From Duganella sp. CF458 (GTDB taxonomy: Bacteria; Pseudomonadota; Gammaproteobacteria; Burkholderiales; Burkholderiaceae_D), in NCBI RefSeq assembly GCF_900113115.1, contig NZ_FOOF01000012.1, positions 124,001-188,000 on the forward strand: 64,000 nucleotides of DNA, given 5' to 3'. The first letter of the stretch is position 1. Every line of letters begins with the position of its first letter. A program made the position numbers and the translations under genes. Below the pieces are notes generated by a model. It saw only the letters and a program-made list of their open reading frames with translations, did no database searches and was not told where the DNA came from. This document shows, in pieces, positions 42,829-51,429 of the stretch.

Positions 42829-43113
42829 TCAAATTGGCGGACCCGCGAAAGACTGGTTCGCGGACGTCGATGAAATGCTCCAACGACTCGTCGCGGAATC
42901 GTATGCAATCCCATTGCTGCGCCGAAGCGCTTGCAGCCGCTCATTGACGGTTGTGTCAGCGCTCTCGCTCGGGGATGCGCCGGCTCTGCGAATATTGAGG
43001 CGCAGTGCCTCATTTCGAATAGTCGTCACTCCCAACAGTTCATCCAAACGCAACGGCCGCTTTGCGAGCGTTTCAACGATCAAACGATCCATGGCCAGAT
43101 ATTCCAGTTTCAT
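42829..43113 (-). CDS. Possible small DNA-binding-like hypothetical protein
   Basis: 94 residues. MKLEYLAMDRLIVETLAKRP followed by LRLDELLG and VNERLQALRRSNGIAYDS could form a winged-helix-like domain. The ribosome site is weak and no family is recognised, so the call rests on the N-terminal amphipathic pattern and the absence of another gene in the gap. Confidence 0.3.
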   Translation of the reverse strand: MKLEYLAMDRLIVETLAKRPLRLDELLGVTTIRNEALRLNIRRAGASPSESADTTVNERLQALRRSNGIAYDSATSRWSISSTSANQSFAGPPI

Positions 43114-43199
43114 TGTGAATCCGCAAAGCGGTCGATCATTTATCTAATCTCGGAAGCCGACTACAATTCGACAAGATAATAGCTTGCTTTGAAATAAAC

Positions 43200-43940
43200 A
43201 TGGAAAAAATACTGATCGTGACAGGCGCCAGTCGTGGCATCGGCGCTGCCATTGCACGCCGGGCGGCGGCAGATGGCTGGGTGGTAGCCGTGAACTACCA
43301 GCGCGATGCGGATGCGGCGGCGCGCGTGGTGGCAGACATTGAAGCTACTGGTGGCCGGGCGCTGGCGGTGCAAGCGGACGTGGCATGCGACGAGGATATC
43401 GAACGGCTGTTTGCGACCGTTGAACGGGAACTGGGACCGGTCACGGGACTGGTGAATAATGCCGGCATCACCGGCGGGCTGGGTCCTTTCGCCGATACGA
43501 AGCCGGCGACCGTGGAGCAGGTGTTCCGCACCAATGTGCTTGGCCTGATGCAGGCCAGCCGCCGCGCGCTGGCCGCATTCCGTCAACATGGACAGGGCGG
43601 GGTGATCGTCAATATCAGCTCCACCGCGGCGACGGCGGGCAGCCCGAACGAGTACGTGGCATACGCGGCCAGCAAGGCGGCGGTCGATACCTTCACCATG
43701 GGTCTTGGCAAGGAGCTTGCGCCAGAAGGCATCCGCGTGTGCGGCGTTGCGCCGGGAACCACGCAGACCGATATCCATGCCACCTCCGGCGATGCGGGAC
43801 GCCCGGCGCGCGTGGCGGGCCGCATCCCGATGGGCCGCGTCGGCGAGCCGGAAGAAATCGCTGAAGCGGCAGTGTGGCTGTTGTCGCCGGCGGCACGCTA
43901 CATCAGCGGTACGACAATCCGCGTATCCGGCGGGGCCTGA
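43200..43940 (+). CDS. SDR-family oxidoreductase
   Basis: 246 residues of the classical short-chain dehydrogenase/reductase fold. The NAD(P) motif TGASRGIGAA, NNAG (LVNNAGITGG), catalytic Ser in NISSTAA, and YAASK supply the Ser-Tyr-Lys triad. The end YISGTTIRVSGG is typical of FabG-like members. GC content returns to the window norm here, marking the right edge of the AT-rich stretch. It ends 1 base from the converging Nudix gene. Confidence 0.93.
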   Translation: MEKILIVTGASRGIGAAIARRAAADGWVVAVNYQRDADAAARVVADIEATGGRALAVQADVACDEDIERLFATVERELGPVTGLVNNAGITGGLGPFADTKPATVEQVFRTNVLGLMQASRRALAAFRQHGQGGVIVNISSTAATAGSPNEYVAYAASKAAVDTFTMGLGKELAPEGIRVCGVAPGTTQTDIHATSGDAGRPARVAGRIPMGRVGEPEEIAEAAVWLLSPAARYISGTTIRVSGGA

Positions 43941-43941
43941 A

Positions 43942-44361
43942 TCACCACTCGATAGAGAGCAGCCGCGTCGCCATGCGCGGCCAGCACAAGGAACTCAGTT
44001 CATCGCGCGAGGCCCAGCGGAAACCGTCCGCTTCCGGTGTCGGTTCGCCGGTACGCTGGTGGGGGAAGAAGCTGGTGCAGCGCAGGTGATCTAGGCTGCA
44101 CAGTTGCTCCCCGACTTCCACTTTGAACAGGTGAAGGCGCTTGTCGGGGCGATAGGTGAATTCGCCCAGGTCTTCGAACAGGCCGGCATCGAAATCCAGC
44201 CCGGTCTCTTCGAACAGTTCGCGCCGTGCCGATTGCAGTGGCGTTTCGCCGGGGTCTTGCAGTCCTTTGGGGATGTCCCAGCTGGCGGTCCCGGTGACAT
44301 GGCAAAGCAGTATTTGGCGGGCGGAATTGAGCACCAGGGTGCCACATGAAACTTGCTGCAT
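43942..44361 (-). CDS. Nudix hydrolase
   Basis: 139 residues. The Nudix box is complete: GLQDPGETPLQSARRELF followed by EETGLDFD (Gx5Ex7REUxEExGU with Mg-binding Glu pair). SWDIPKG before the box resembles diadenosine polyphosphate and ADP-ribose pyrophosphatase types. The substrate is not deducible. AAGGA precedes the ATG. Confidence 0.92.
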   Translation of the reverse strand: MQQVSCGTLVLNSARQILLCHVTGTASWDIPKGLQDPGETPLQSARRELFEETGLDFDAGLFEDLGEFTYRPDKRLHLFKVEVGEQLCSLDHLRCTSFFPHQRTGEPTPEADGFRWASRDELSSLCWPRMATRLLSIEW

Positions 44362-44591
44362 GTCCTTGTTTCCTTTGCTTTTTTACCATATTTTACTATT
44401 TCCCAATTACTAGTAATGGTACTCTAAGGAAACTTCTCGACAGTCACAAGGTGCTGTTATAAAGTGTGAGAATTCAGAAGGCGTGCCCCAGCGCCCGGTC
44501 TTACTATCCAACCCCAAAACCATCGCGTACGCATGCTCACAAGGCAAGCGACGCTGTTTTATTGCCGACGTTTCTTGCCAAGAGGGCCATT

Positions 44592-45842
44592 ATGCCAAAG
44601 CTGCACCAGACGCCTGTCCTGTTCGCCCTTGCCGGAGCACTGCTCGTGCAGCCTGCCGCGCATGCCGGGCACACGGCAGGACAGGACGGCAGCTGGACCT
44701 TCGGCGGCTTCGGCACCCTGAGCGCCGTCCATTCGAGCGAGAAGCAGGCCGACTACGCGGCCAATCCGCTCAACCCGGGCGAGGCCGGCGCCACGCGCGA
44801 CTGGAGTTATGCCGTGGACAGCCGGCTCGGCGCGCAGCTTACTTACAACAACGGTGGCCACTGGTCGGCCGTCCTGCAGGTTGTGGCGGAACGTGACCTC
44901 ACGCACTCGTGGACGCCGAAGGTTGAATGGGCCAATGTGCAATACCAGGTATCGCCGGAACTGAGCCTGCGCGTCGGCCGTATCGCGCTGCCGCTGTTCC
45001 TGGCCGGGGACTACCGCAAGGCCAGCTATGCGCTGACTTCCGTGCGCACGCCGGTCGAACTGTATGCCTCGCTCCCAATCAGCAATAGCGACGGCATTGA
45101 TGCGAGCTACCGCTGGAACTTTGGCAGCGTGAAGAATACGACACAAGTGCTGTTCGGCGGCACCAGCGTGCCGCTGTCCGACGATACCCGCGTCAAGGCG
45201 CACGAGCTGGCGGGCATTTCCAACACCAGCACGTACGGAGCGCTGACAGTGCGCGCCACTGCCATCCAGGGCGAGCTGGAAACGCCGTTGTTGCAAGAGC
45301 TGTTCTCCGCCATGCGCCAGTTTGGCCCGCAAGGTGAAACGCTGGCGCGCCGTTATGAACCGGACCGCAAGCGCGCCACGGTGCTCAGCATCGGTGCCTC
45401 CTATGATCCAGGCAACTGGTTCGTGATGGGCGAAGTAGGGCGTGTCAACGCGCGCTCGATGCTGGGCGATAAGTCCGCTGGCTATATCAGCGGCGGTTAT
45501 CGCCTGGGCAGCTTCACGCCATACGGCACCTTCAGCAAGGTGGTCGCGAATACCCCGAACCGGGTCGCCGGGCTGGACCTGTCGATGCTGCCGCCTGCTT
45601 ATGCGCCGGCTGCCCAGCGCCTCAACATGGAATTGAATGGCTTGCTCAGCATGATTGCGGAACAGGATAGCACCAGCCTGGGCCTGCGCTGGGATGCTGG
45701 CCGCAATGCCGCCGTCAAACTGCAGTTCGATCACGTGCGCCCGCGCAGCGGCACCAGCGGTACGCTGTCGAACATCCAGCCTGGCTACCGTTACGGCCGA
45801 AGCTTCGGCGTATTCAGCGCCTCGGTGGACTTCGTGTTCTGA
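44592..45842 (+). CDS. Putative outer-membrane porin-like barrel protein
   Basis: 416 residues from ATG 44592 (AGAGGG upstream; the frame is open to 44466). The signal peptide is cut near AAHAGH. The mature sequence has alternating strands typical of a barrel (WTFGGFGTLSAVHSSEKQ; LSLRVGRIALPLFLAG; YISGGYRLGSFTPYGTFSKV) and ends FSASVDFVF with C-terminal Phe. It resembles the porin-like proteins found beside PstS-like and GGDEF proteins in related genomes. The two downstream genes, overlapping or closely spaced, complete an apparent operon. Confidence 0.82.
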   Translation: MPKLHQTPVLFALAGALLVQPAAHAGHTAGQDGSWTFGGFGTLSAVHSSEKQADYAANPLNPGEAGATRDWSYAVDSRLGAQLTYNNGGHWSAVLQVVAERDLTHSWTPKVEWANVQYQVSPELSLRVGRIALPLFLAGDYRKASYALTSVRTPVELYASLPISNSDGIDASYRWNFGSVKNTTQVLFGGTSVPLSDDTRVKAHELAGISNTSTYGALTVRATAIQGELETPLLQELFSAMRQFGPQGETLARRYEPDRKRATVLSIGASYDPGNWFVMGEVGRVNARSMLGDKSAGYISGGYRLGSFTPYGTFSKVVANTPNRVAGLDLSMLPPAYAPAAQRLNMELNGLLSMIAEQDSTSLGLRWDAGRNAAVKLQFDHVRPRSGTSGTLSNIQPGYRYGRSFGVFSASVDFVF

Positions 45843-45856
45843 TGGGGGAGTTCGCG

Positions 45857-46279
45857 ATGACCAGGAAACTCCTTTGCGGCCTGCTATTGATGCTGCTTGC
45901 CGGCGCTGCCGCCGCTGCCGAACTGGTAGTGGTGGTGTCGGCGCGCAGCGCCATTACAACCCTGCGCGCGGAGCAGGTGGCCGATATCTTCCTGTCCGAG
46001 GCAACGCGCTTTCCGGATGGCGGCGAAGTGGTTGCGCTCGATTTACCGATCGGCTCCCCGCTGCGCGACGACTTTTACCTGAAGGTTGCCAACCGCACGC
46101 CGGCCTTGATGAAGGCCTATTGGACCAAGAGGATTTTCACCGGTCGTGGCCAGCCGCCGCGCGAACTGCCCAACAGCCAGGCCGTGCGCAAGCTGGTGGC
46201 CGATAACCCAACCCTGATCGGCTACATCGACCGCAGCGCGCTCGATGCCAGCGTGCGTCCAGTGCTGGTGGTGCATTGA
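45857..46279 (+). CDS. PstS-like periplasmic binding-domain protein
   Basis: 140 residues: ATG 45857 lies 7 bases after GGGGAG, preferred over ATG 45842. The signal peptide MTRKLLCGLLLMLLAGAAAA precedes one lobe of a phosphate-binding-type fold: VVVSARSAITTLRAEQVADI, FLSEATRFPDGGEVVALDLP, and PTLIGYIDRSALDASVRPVL. Full PstS proteins are twice this length, so this is a short, single-lobe variant common in Oxalobacteraceae beside porin and GGDEF genes. Ligand unknown. Confidence 0.82.
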   Translation: MTRKLLCGLLLMLLAGAAAAAELVVVVSARSAITTLRAEQVADIFLSEATRFPDGGEVVALDLPIGSPLRDDFYLKVANRTPALMKAYWTKRIFTGRGQPPRELPNSQAVRKLVADNPTLIGYIDRSALDASVRPVLVVH

Positions 46280-46281
46280 TC

Positions 46282-48927
46282 ATGAAACGCTGGCTGCGCA
46301 TGTGCCTGGAGACGCAAGTCTCGCTGCCCCTGTTCACGATTGTCCTGCTGGCTGTGGTGTGGGGCACCACGCTGCATTTCATCGACAGCGAGGAAGCCGC
46401 CTCGCGCGCACTGGCCGCCGAATCGGCCGGCGAACTGATCGCCACCTATGAAGCGCAGGTGGCGCGCAGCATCAACGGCATCGAGCAAACCTTGCAAGTG
46501 TTGAAGTACAGCGCCGAAATCCAGGGCGCGAGCGGCGCCTTGCCGGAGCTGCAGGCGCATGGGTTGCTGCCATCGGGCCTGGTGTTCATCGTCAGCATTG
46601 TCGACTCCCAGGGCAATACGGTTGCCAGCAATCCGGCTGCAGCTCCGATCAATGTCGCGCGGCAGGAGTACTTCAGCTTCCATCAACAGCATCGCAGCAA
46701 TTACACCTTCATTTCGCACGCGATGCGCGACGAGGCGAACCCGGACTGGCACCTGCATTTCACGCGCCGGCTCGACGACAAGCATGGAGAATTTGCAGGC
46801 GTGGTGATCGTGGAAGTCGATCCCGCTTATTTCACCAGCGGCTATGAACGTAGCCGCCTGGGCGAGCAGGGCATGCTCGGCCTGGTCGGCGACGACGGCG
46901 TGGTGCGCGCGCGGCGGGTCGGCGACAAGCAGTCTTTCGGACAGCGACTGGACTTGGCGGCGCTGCAGGCGCGCCGCGGCGTCCCGGTGGCCAGCAAGAT
47001 CGATGGCATCAAGCGCTATACGGCAGTACGCCAGCTGGCCGGACTGCGGTTGAGCGCAATGGTGGGGCTGGCGGAACAGGAGCAGATGGCCGGCTTCGTG
47101 GCCCAGCGCCGCCAGCTGCTGTGGGAAGCGGTCGTCGCCAGTGCGGTGCTGATCCTGCTGGCCGCCCTGGTCTGGGCTTGCGTCTGGCAGGGGGCCAAGG
47201 CGCGCCGCCGCATTCGCCGCGCACAGGAAACCTACGCCGCCGCATCCGAATCGAACATGGACGCGTTTTTTGTCCTGCGCGCCATCCGCAACAAGGAGGG
47301 CGTGGTGGTGGACTTCAAGTTCGCCGCGGTCAACCTGCGTGCCGAGCAACTGACCGGCCGCAGCCGCAGTGAGCTGCGCGCGCAAACGCTGTGCGGCTGG
47401 ATGCCGGCGGCACGCCATAACGGCATGTTCGAACGTCTGGCGCTGGTGACCAGGAACGGCGGCGTGCATCAGGAAGAGGGCCCGAACCTGGTGCCGCAGT
47501 TGCAGGCGGATTGGCTGCATTGGCAGGTGGTCGGGGTGGAAGGCGGCGTGGTTGCCATCGTGCGCGATATCAGCGAGCGCAAGCGTGCCGAAGATCGCAT
47601 CTACCACATGGCGCACCACGACACCCTGACCGGCCTGCCGAACCGCAGCCTGGTCTGCGACCGCCTGGAGCAATCGATCGCCCATGCCGAGCGCAATAAG
47701 GAATCGGTGCTGGTGGCCTTCATCGATCTCGATAGCTTCAAGCTGGTCAACGATACGCTGGGCCACAACGCCGGCGACGAATTGCTGAAGGAAGTGGCTG
47801 GCCGCATGGTGGGCTGCGTGCGCCGCGAAGACACTGTGGGCCGCTTCGGCGGCGACGAATTCGTGCTGGTGCTGCCGCACGTGAACGACAACCCGCAGGT
47901 GCTGGTGCCGCTGCTGAACAAGATCCTGGAATCGGTGGTGCAGCCGATCATGCTGGAAGGGCAGAAGATGCAGGTGAGCTGCTCGATCGGTGTCTCCGTC
48001 TACCCGCGCGATGGCCGCGACGCCGCCACCCTGATGATGCATGCAGACGCCGCCATGTACCGCGCCAAGGACAGCGGCAAGAACAACTGCCAGTTCTATA
48101 CCCACGAAATGAACGCCGGGCTGGAGGAAAAGCTGGCACTGACGGAAGGCTTGCGCAAGGCACTGGAAGAGCATCAGCTTTCGTTGGCCTACCAGCCCAA
48201 GGTGAACCTGGAATCGGGACGCATGTTCGGCGTGGAAGCCTTGCTGCGCTGGCAGCACCCGCAGCGCGGCGCCATATCGCCGGCCCAGTTCATTCCTTTG
48301 GCGGAAGAGCACGGCCTGATCATCCCGATCGGCGAGTGGGCCTTGCGCGAAGCGTGCCGCCAGGCCTTTTCCTGGCAGGAGGCCGGCTTGTCGCCGCTGG
48401 TGGTGTCGGTCAATGTCTCGGCGCGCCAGTTCGACGATCCGCGCCTGGTCGAGCGTGTCTCCGCGGCCCTGGAGTGGAGCGGCCTGGACCCGCGATGGCT
48501 GGAGCTGGAAGTCACGGAGAGCATGATCATGCGCGACACCGCGCAGTCGGTGGCCAAGATGCGCCAGCTCGAAGCAATGGGCATCACGCTGGCGATCGAC
48601 GATTTCGGCACCGGATATTCCAGCCTCGCCGCGCTGAAATCGTTCCCGATCAGCCGCCTGAAGATCGACCAGAGCTTCGTCCGCGACCTGGTAGGCAACC
48701 CGGACGACCAGGCCATCACTTGCGCCATCATCTCGCTGTCGCACCAGCTCGACATGCGCGTGATCGCGGAAGGCGTGGAGACGGAACAGCAGCGCAGCTT
48801 CCTGCAGCAGCACGGCTGCGACGAGATCCAGGGCTATCTGTTCAGCCCTCCGGTGCCGCCGCAGAAGATCACGGCCATGCTGCTCGGCGAAGAATCGGGT
48901 GCCAAGGTTACAATGCTTGCTTCCTGA
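46282..48927 (+). CDS. Cache-PAS-GGDEF-EAL cyclic di-GMP enzyme
   Basis: 881 residues. Helix 1 (VSLPLFTIVLLAVVWGTTLH), a periplasmic Cache sensor of about 230 residues (VSIVDSQGNTVASNP, ARQEYFSFHQQ), helix 2 near 276-298, PAS (about 310-430), GGDEF (RFGGDEFVLVL with RRED inhibitory site) and EAL (GVEALLRWQHP, DDFGTGYSSLAALKSF, EGVETEQQ). Both catalytic domains look intact, so it may make or break cyclic di-GMP depending on the sensor state. The PstS-like protein encoded just upstream may load the Cache domain; this is inference. Confidence 0.93.
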   Translation: MKRWLRMCLETQVSLPLFTIVLLAVVWGTTLHFIDSEEAASRALAAESAGELIATYEAQVARSINGIEQTLQVLKYSAEIQGASGALPELQAHGLLPSGLVFIVSIVDSQGNTVASNPAAAPINVARQEYFSFHQQHRSNYTFISHAMRDEANPDWHLHFTRRLDDKHGEFAGVVIVEVDPAYFTSGYERSRLGEQGMLGLVGDDGVVRARRVGDKQSFGQRLDLAALQARRGVPVASKIDGIKRYTAVRQLAGLRLSAMVGLAEQEQMAGFVAQRRQLLWEAVVASAVLILLAALVWACVWQGAKARRRIRRAQETYAAASESNMDAFFVLRAIRNKEGVVVDFKFAAVNLRAEQLTGRSRSELRAQTLCGWMPAARHNGMFERLALVTRNGGVHQEEGPNLVPQLQADWLHWQVVGVEGGVVAIVRDISERKRAEDRIYHMAHHDTLTGLPNRSLVCDRLEQSIAHAERNKESVLVAFIDLDSFKLVNDTLGHNAGDELLKEVAGRMVGCVRREDTVGRFGGDEFVLVLPHVNDNPQVLVPLLNKILESVVQPIMLEGQKMQVSCSIGVSVYPRDGRDAATLMMHADAAMYRAKDSGKNNCQFYTHEMNAGLEEKLALTEGLRKALEEHQLSLAYQPKVNLESGRMFGVEALLRWQHPQRGAISPAQFIPLAEEHGLIIPIGEWALREACRQAFSWQEAGLSPLVVSVNVSARQFDDPRLVERVSAALEWSGLDPRWLELEVTESMIMRDTAQSVAKMRQLEAMGITLAIDDFGTGYSSLAALKSFPISRLKIDQSFVRDLVGNPDDQAITCAIISLSHQLDMRVIAEGVETEQQRSFLQQHGCDEIQGYLFSPPVPPQKITAMLLGEESGAKVTMLAS

Positions 48928-48930
48928 TTA

Positions 48931-49581
48931 ATGAGCAAGCATTCAATGAGCGAATACAGCAACGACATCTATACCGAACCTTCCGGCATCGACCTGGACA
49001 CGCTGGCCAACCTCGGCCCGCTGACCGCCATGGCAGGGGTGTGGGAAGGGCAGCGCGGCCTCGATATCAAGCCAAAGGCCGATGGTCCGCGCAAGCAGGC
49101 CTATGTCGAGCGCATCGAGCTGCAGCCGATCGATCCGGTGACCAACGGGCCGCAACTGTTCTACGGCTTGCGCTACGTCCTGATCGTCAACAAACCAGAC
49201 AACGTCAAGACTTACCACGAGCAGGTTGGCTACTGGCTGTGGGAACCGGCCACCAATACCGTGATCCAGACCCTGGCCATCCCGCGCGGCCAGATCGCCA
49301 TGGCCTCCGGCACCGCGGCACCGGACGCCAAGTCTTTCGAGCTGGTGGCCCGGCGCGAGCAGAATACTTACGGCATCTGCTCCAATCCATTCCTGGAATT
49401 CGGCTTCAAGACCACTGAGTATCGCATCAAGGTCACCATCAACGACGACGGCACCTGGGGTTACGAGGAAGACACCGTCATGCTCTTGCGCGGCAAGGAA
49501 TCGGAACCGTTCCACCACCTCGACCGCAACGTGCTGCATAAGGTGGCCGAGCCGACCCCGAATCCCTTGGCGCGCAAGTAA
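48931..49581 (+). CDS. Nitrobindin/THAP4-like heme-binding beta-barrel protein
   Basis: 216 residues. GPLTAMAGVWEGQRGLDIKP is the family opening (FABP-like, DUF1794), YWLWEPATNTVIQTLAIPRG the core strand, and TYGICSNPFLEFGFKTTEY a long insert. Nitrobindin-type barrels bind ferric haem and NO or peroxynitrite. Alternative start at 48946. It lies beside the NO-related operon, converging with it, which fits but does not prove a NO role. Confidence 0.78.
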   Translation: MSKHSMSEYSNDIYTEPSGIDLDTLANLGPLTAMAGVWEGQRGLDIKPKADGPRKQAYVERIELQPIDPVTNGPQLFYGLRYVLIVNKPDNVKTYHEQVGYWLWEPATNTVIQTLAIPRGQIAMASGTAAPDAKSFELVARREQNTYGICSNPFLEFGFKTTEYRIKVTINDDGTWGYEEDTVMLLRGKESEPFHHLDRNVLHKVAEPTPNPLARK

Positions 49582-50172
49582 TCAGGCGTGGTCCGCCTGG
49601 TTTGCCAGGGCAGGTAGCTGCCACACGCACCAGGCGGCGGCAATGCCGATCGAGGCCACCACCAGGCCGACGCCGGTAACCACCTGGTCGTTGAGGGAAT
49701 AGGCATTGCACAGGCGCTGTGCCATGTCCTGGTACAGCAGGCCGGCGATGGCCATCATGGCGCAGAAATTCCCGAGGAAGAATAGCTGGATGACCGCCGC
49801 TGCCCGCGCCAGCGCACCCGGCAGCAGGAAGCCAAGCATGAACAGGCTGGCGAACTTGCCCGCTTCGGCCAGCGGCATCGTCAGCGGCTGTTCGAGCGCG
49901 CGCGGCACCATCCAGTATGCGCTGGCCAGCAGCAGCCAGACAAGGCCTGCCAGGCCATGCGCATCCCATCGCGCCACTGCGCCAGCCACCCGCGCCGACT
50001 TGCCCGTGAGCGCGCGGCCGGCCAATGCGCCACCGACGGCGATCATGGGAAGCTGGACCACCATATGCAAGGCCATCGACGCCTCAAGCGGCCCGCGCAG
50101 GAGCAGCGCTGCCACTACCAGGGTGCCGCCCGCCAGGGCAAGCCCGCCCGCGCCGCGAATCGCCGTGCTCAT
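49582..50172 (-). CDS. Hypothetical membrane protein, last gene of the oxidase operon
   Basis: 196 residues with about six transmembrane helices (GGLALAGGTLVVAALLLRG, MVVQLPMIAVGGALAGRAL, GLAGLVWLLLASAYWMVP, FASLFMLGFLLPGALARAAA, VTGVGLVVASIGIAAAWCVW). No His/Cys ligand cluster is evident apart from scattered residues. Its ATG overlaps the sco stop (ATGA). Membrane proteins of this kind often close cbb3-like oxidase operons, perhaps in assembly; the family is not recognised by name. Confidence 0.75.
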   Translation of the reverse strand: MSTAIRGAGGLALAGGTLVVAALLLRGPLEASMALHMVVQLPMIAVGGALAGRALTGKSARVAGAVARWDAHGLAGLVWLLLASAYWMVPRALEQPLTMPLAEAGKFASLFMLGFLLPGALARAAAVIQLFFLGNFCAMMAIAGLLYQDMAQRLCNAYSLNDQVVTGVGLVVASIGIAAAWCVWQLPALANQADHA

Positions 50173-50864
50173 TGCGCCAGCTCCAGCGCAGCAGCCAAAG
50201 CCGCCTCCGGTTGCTCATAATCGACCACCTGCGCCAAGCGGCCATCCGGCGTCACGATATGGAAGGCAGCGTTGTGCTGGAATTCCCCCATTTCGGCCGG
50301 CAGCACGATGATCCCGACCTGGTCCAGCAAGGCTTGGCGCTGCGCCGCATCGGGCACTGCCGCGAACTGCCAGATCGCGGGCTCGGCCCGCATGCGCGCT
50401 GCATAACGCGCCAGGTCGTCCAGTGCATCGCGCGGGTCAAAGGAAATCGTCAACAGCCGCAGCTTGTCCTGCAGGCCGCGCGCAAGAATTTCACGCTGCA
50501 TCTGCTGCAGTTCGGTGCCCTGTACCGAACACACGGCGTTGCAGCGCGCATAAAAGAACGTCACGATCGCGGGCCGCGGGTCGCCAGCCAGCAGGACCGG
50601 TAGCGGCACGGTTGTCGCACCGGGCAGCGCGAGCGCGACCCGGGGCAGGGCCAGCGGCGCCTCGGCAACAGCCAGGCGCCGGCCGTCTTCGGTGGCGACC
50701 ACCCGGAATCCCATGGTGGCCTGCCACAGCGCCGCGCCGGCCACGACCGCCATGCAGGCAACCAGCGCCAGTGTGCGCGTCAAGTCTCCTTGCCTGAAGT
50801 CTCTTTGCCTCAAGTCTCCTTTAATCGGCTGGTTTGGCGAGTTTGGCGAGATCGTCGTCTCCAT
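50169..50864 (-). CDS. SCO family copper metallochaperone-like protein
   Basis: About 231 residues. A membrane anchor (LALVACMAVVAGAALWQA) is followed by a thioredoxin-like domain with CxxxC (YARCNAVCSVQG) and the distal His (AAFHIVTPDG) that bind copper in Sco proteins. It probably supplies copper or reduces thiols for the oxidase encoded upstream. Start uncertain: ATG 50864 has AAGGA 8 bases upstream and overlaps the cytochrome gene by 44 bases, while in-frame TTG codons follow GGAG at 50814 and 50784, within a three-unit repeat. Confidence 0.85.
   Translation of the reverse strand: METTISPNSPNQPIKGDLRQRDFRQGDLTRTLALVACMAVVAGAALWQATMGFRVVATEDGRRLAVAEAPLALPRVALALPGATTVPLPVLLAGDPRPAIVTFFYARCNAVCSVQGTELQQMQREILARGLQDKLRLLTISFDPRDALDDLARYAARMRAEPAIWQFAAVPDAAQRQALLDQVGIIVLPAEMGEFQHNAAFHIVTPDGRLAQVVDYEQPEAALAAALELAQ
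50775..50819. repeat. Three 15-bp tandem repeats near the start of the sco gene
   Basis: On the minus strand: GGAGACTTGAGGCAA, AGAGACTTCAGGCAA, GGAGACTTGACGCGC. They encode GDLRQ-RDFRQ-GDLTR in the cytoplasmic tail. Units 1 and 3 each carry GGAG followed by TTG, a potential ribosome site and start. Confidence 0.9.
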
Positions 50865-51429
50865 TGAACGGGTCCTTGCGCTCTGCGGTCGCGTCACGTG
50901 CCGCCTTGACCGCATCCGGCGCCACCTTGGCCGCGCTATTGCCGAAGTTGCCGCGGATATGGCTCAACACAGCCGCGATCTCCGCGTCGCTCAACTTATC
51001 CTTAAACGGCGGCATCTGTCCGTTATATGCCGAACCTTTCACGGTCAGCTTGCCCGTCACACCGTGCAGCAGGATGGCGGCGGCGACGTTTTCCGCGCCG
51101 GTCACCCATTCCGAGCCTGCCAGCGGTGGAAACACGCCCGGCAAGCCGGCGCCGCTCGCCTGGTGGCAAGCCACGCACTGCGCGGCATATAGCTGGGCCC
51201 CGTCGACCGCGCCGCCGGCGCCGGCCGCGCCACCAGCCTTGGCCTGCAGCGTCGCGATCGTGCGCCGGTCGCCCAGCGCCGGATCATCGTCCCGCACGGT
51301 GAGGATATAGCCGATCGCCCAGGCCAGCGCCACGCCAACGCCAAACAGGACGTACCAGGGAATCGGCCGGTCCTTCTCGGTCGGGTCGGGATTCTCGCGC
51401 TGCTGCGCGCCAAAATCATTTTGCGGCAT
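50821..51429 (-). CDS. Membrane-anchored mono-haem cytochrome c, CcoP-like
   Basis: 202 residues. One N-terminal helix (IPWYVLFGVGVALAWAIGYI) anchors a class I cytochrome c with one haem site CVACHQASG and methionine ligand region NGQMPPFKD. Standard CcoP has two CxxCH sites; only one is present, so this is a reduced electron-entry subunit. The tail (about 165-202) is Ala/Lys/Asp-rich. It overlaps the CcoO-like gene by 14 bases. Confidence 0.88.
   Translation of the reverse strand: MPQNDFGAQQRENPDPTEKDRPIPWYVLFGVGVALAWAIGYILTVRDDDPALGDRRTIATLQAKAGGAAGAGGAVDGAQLYAAQCVACHQASGAGLPGVFPPLAGSEWVTGAENVAAAILLHGVTGKLTVKGSAYNGQMPPFKDKLSDAEIAAVLSHIRGNFGNSAAKVAPDAVKAARDATAERKDPFNGDDDLAKLAKPAD

Noticed and set aside
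46222..48813. 863-codon minus-strand frame opposite the GGDEF-EAL gene
   Set aside because: Antisense shadow in GC-rich DNA; the plus-strand protein has every expected motif.
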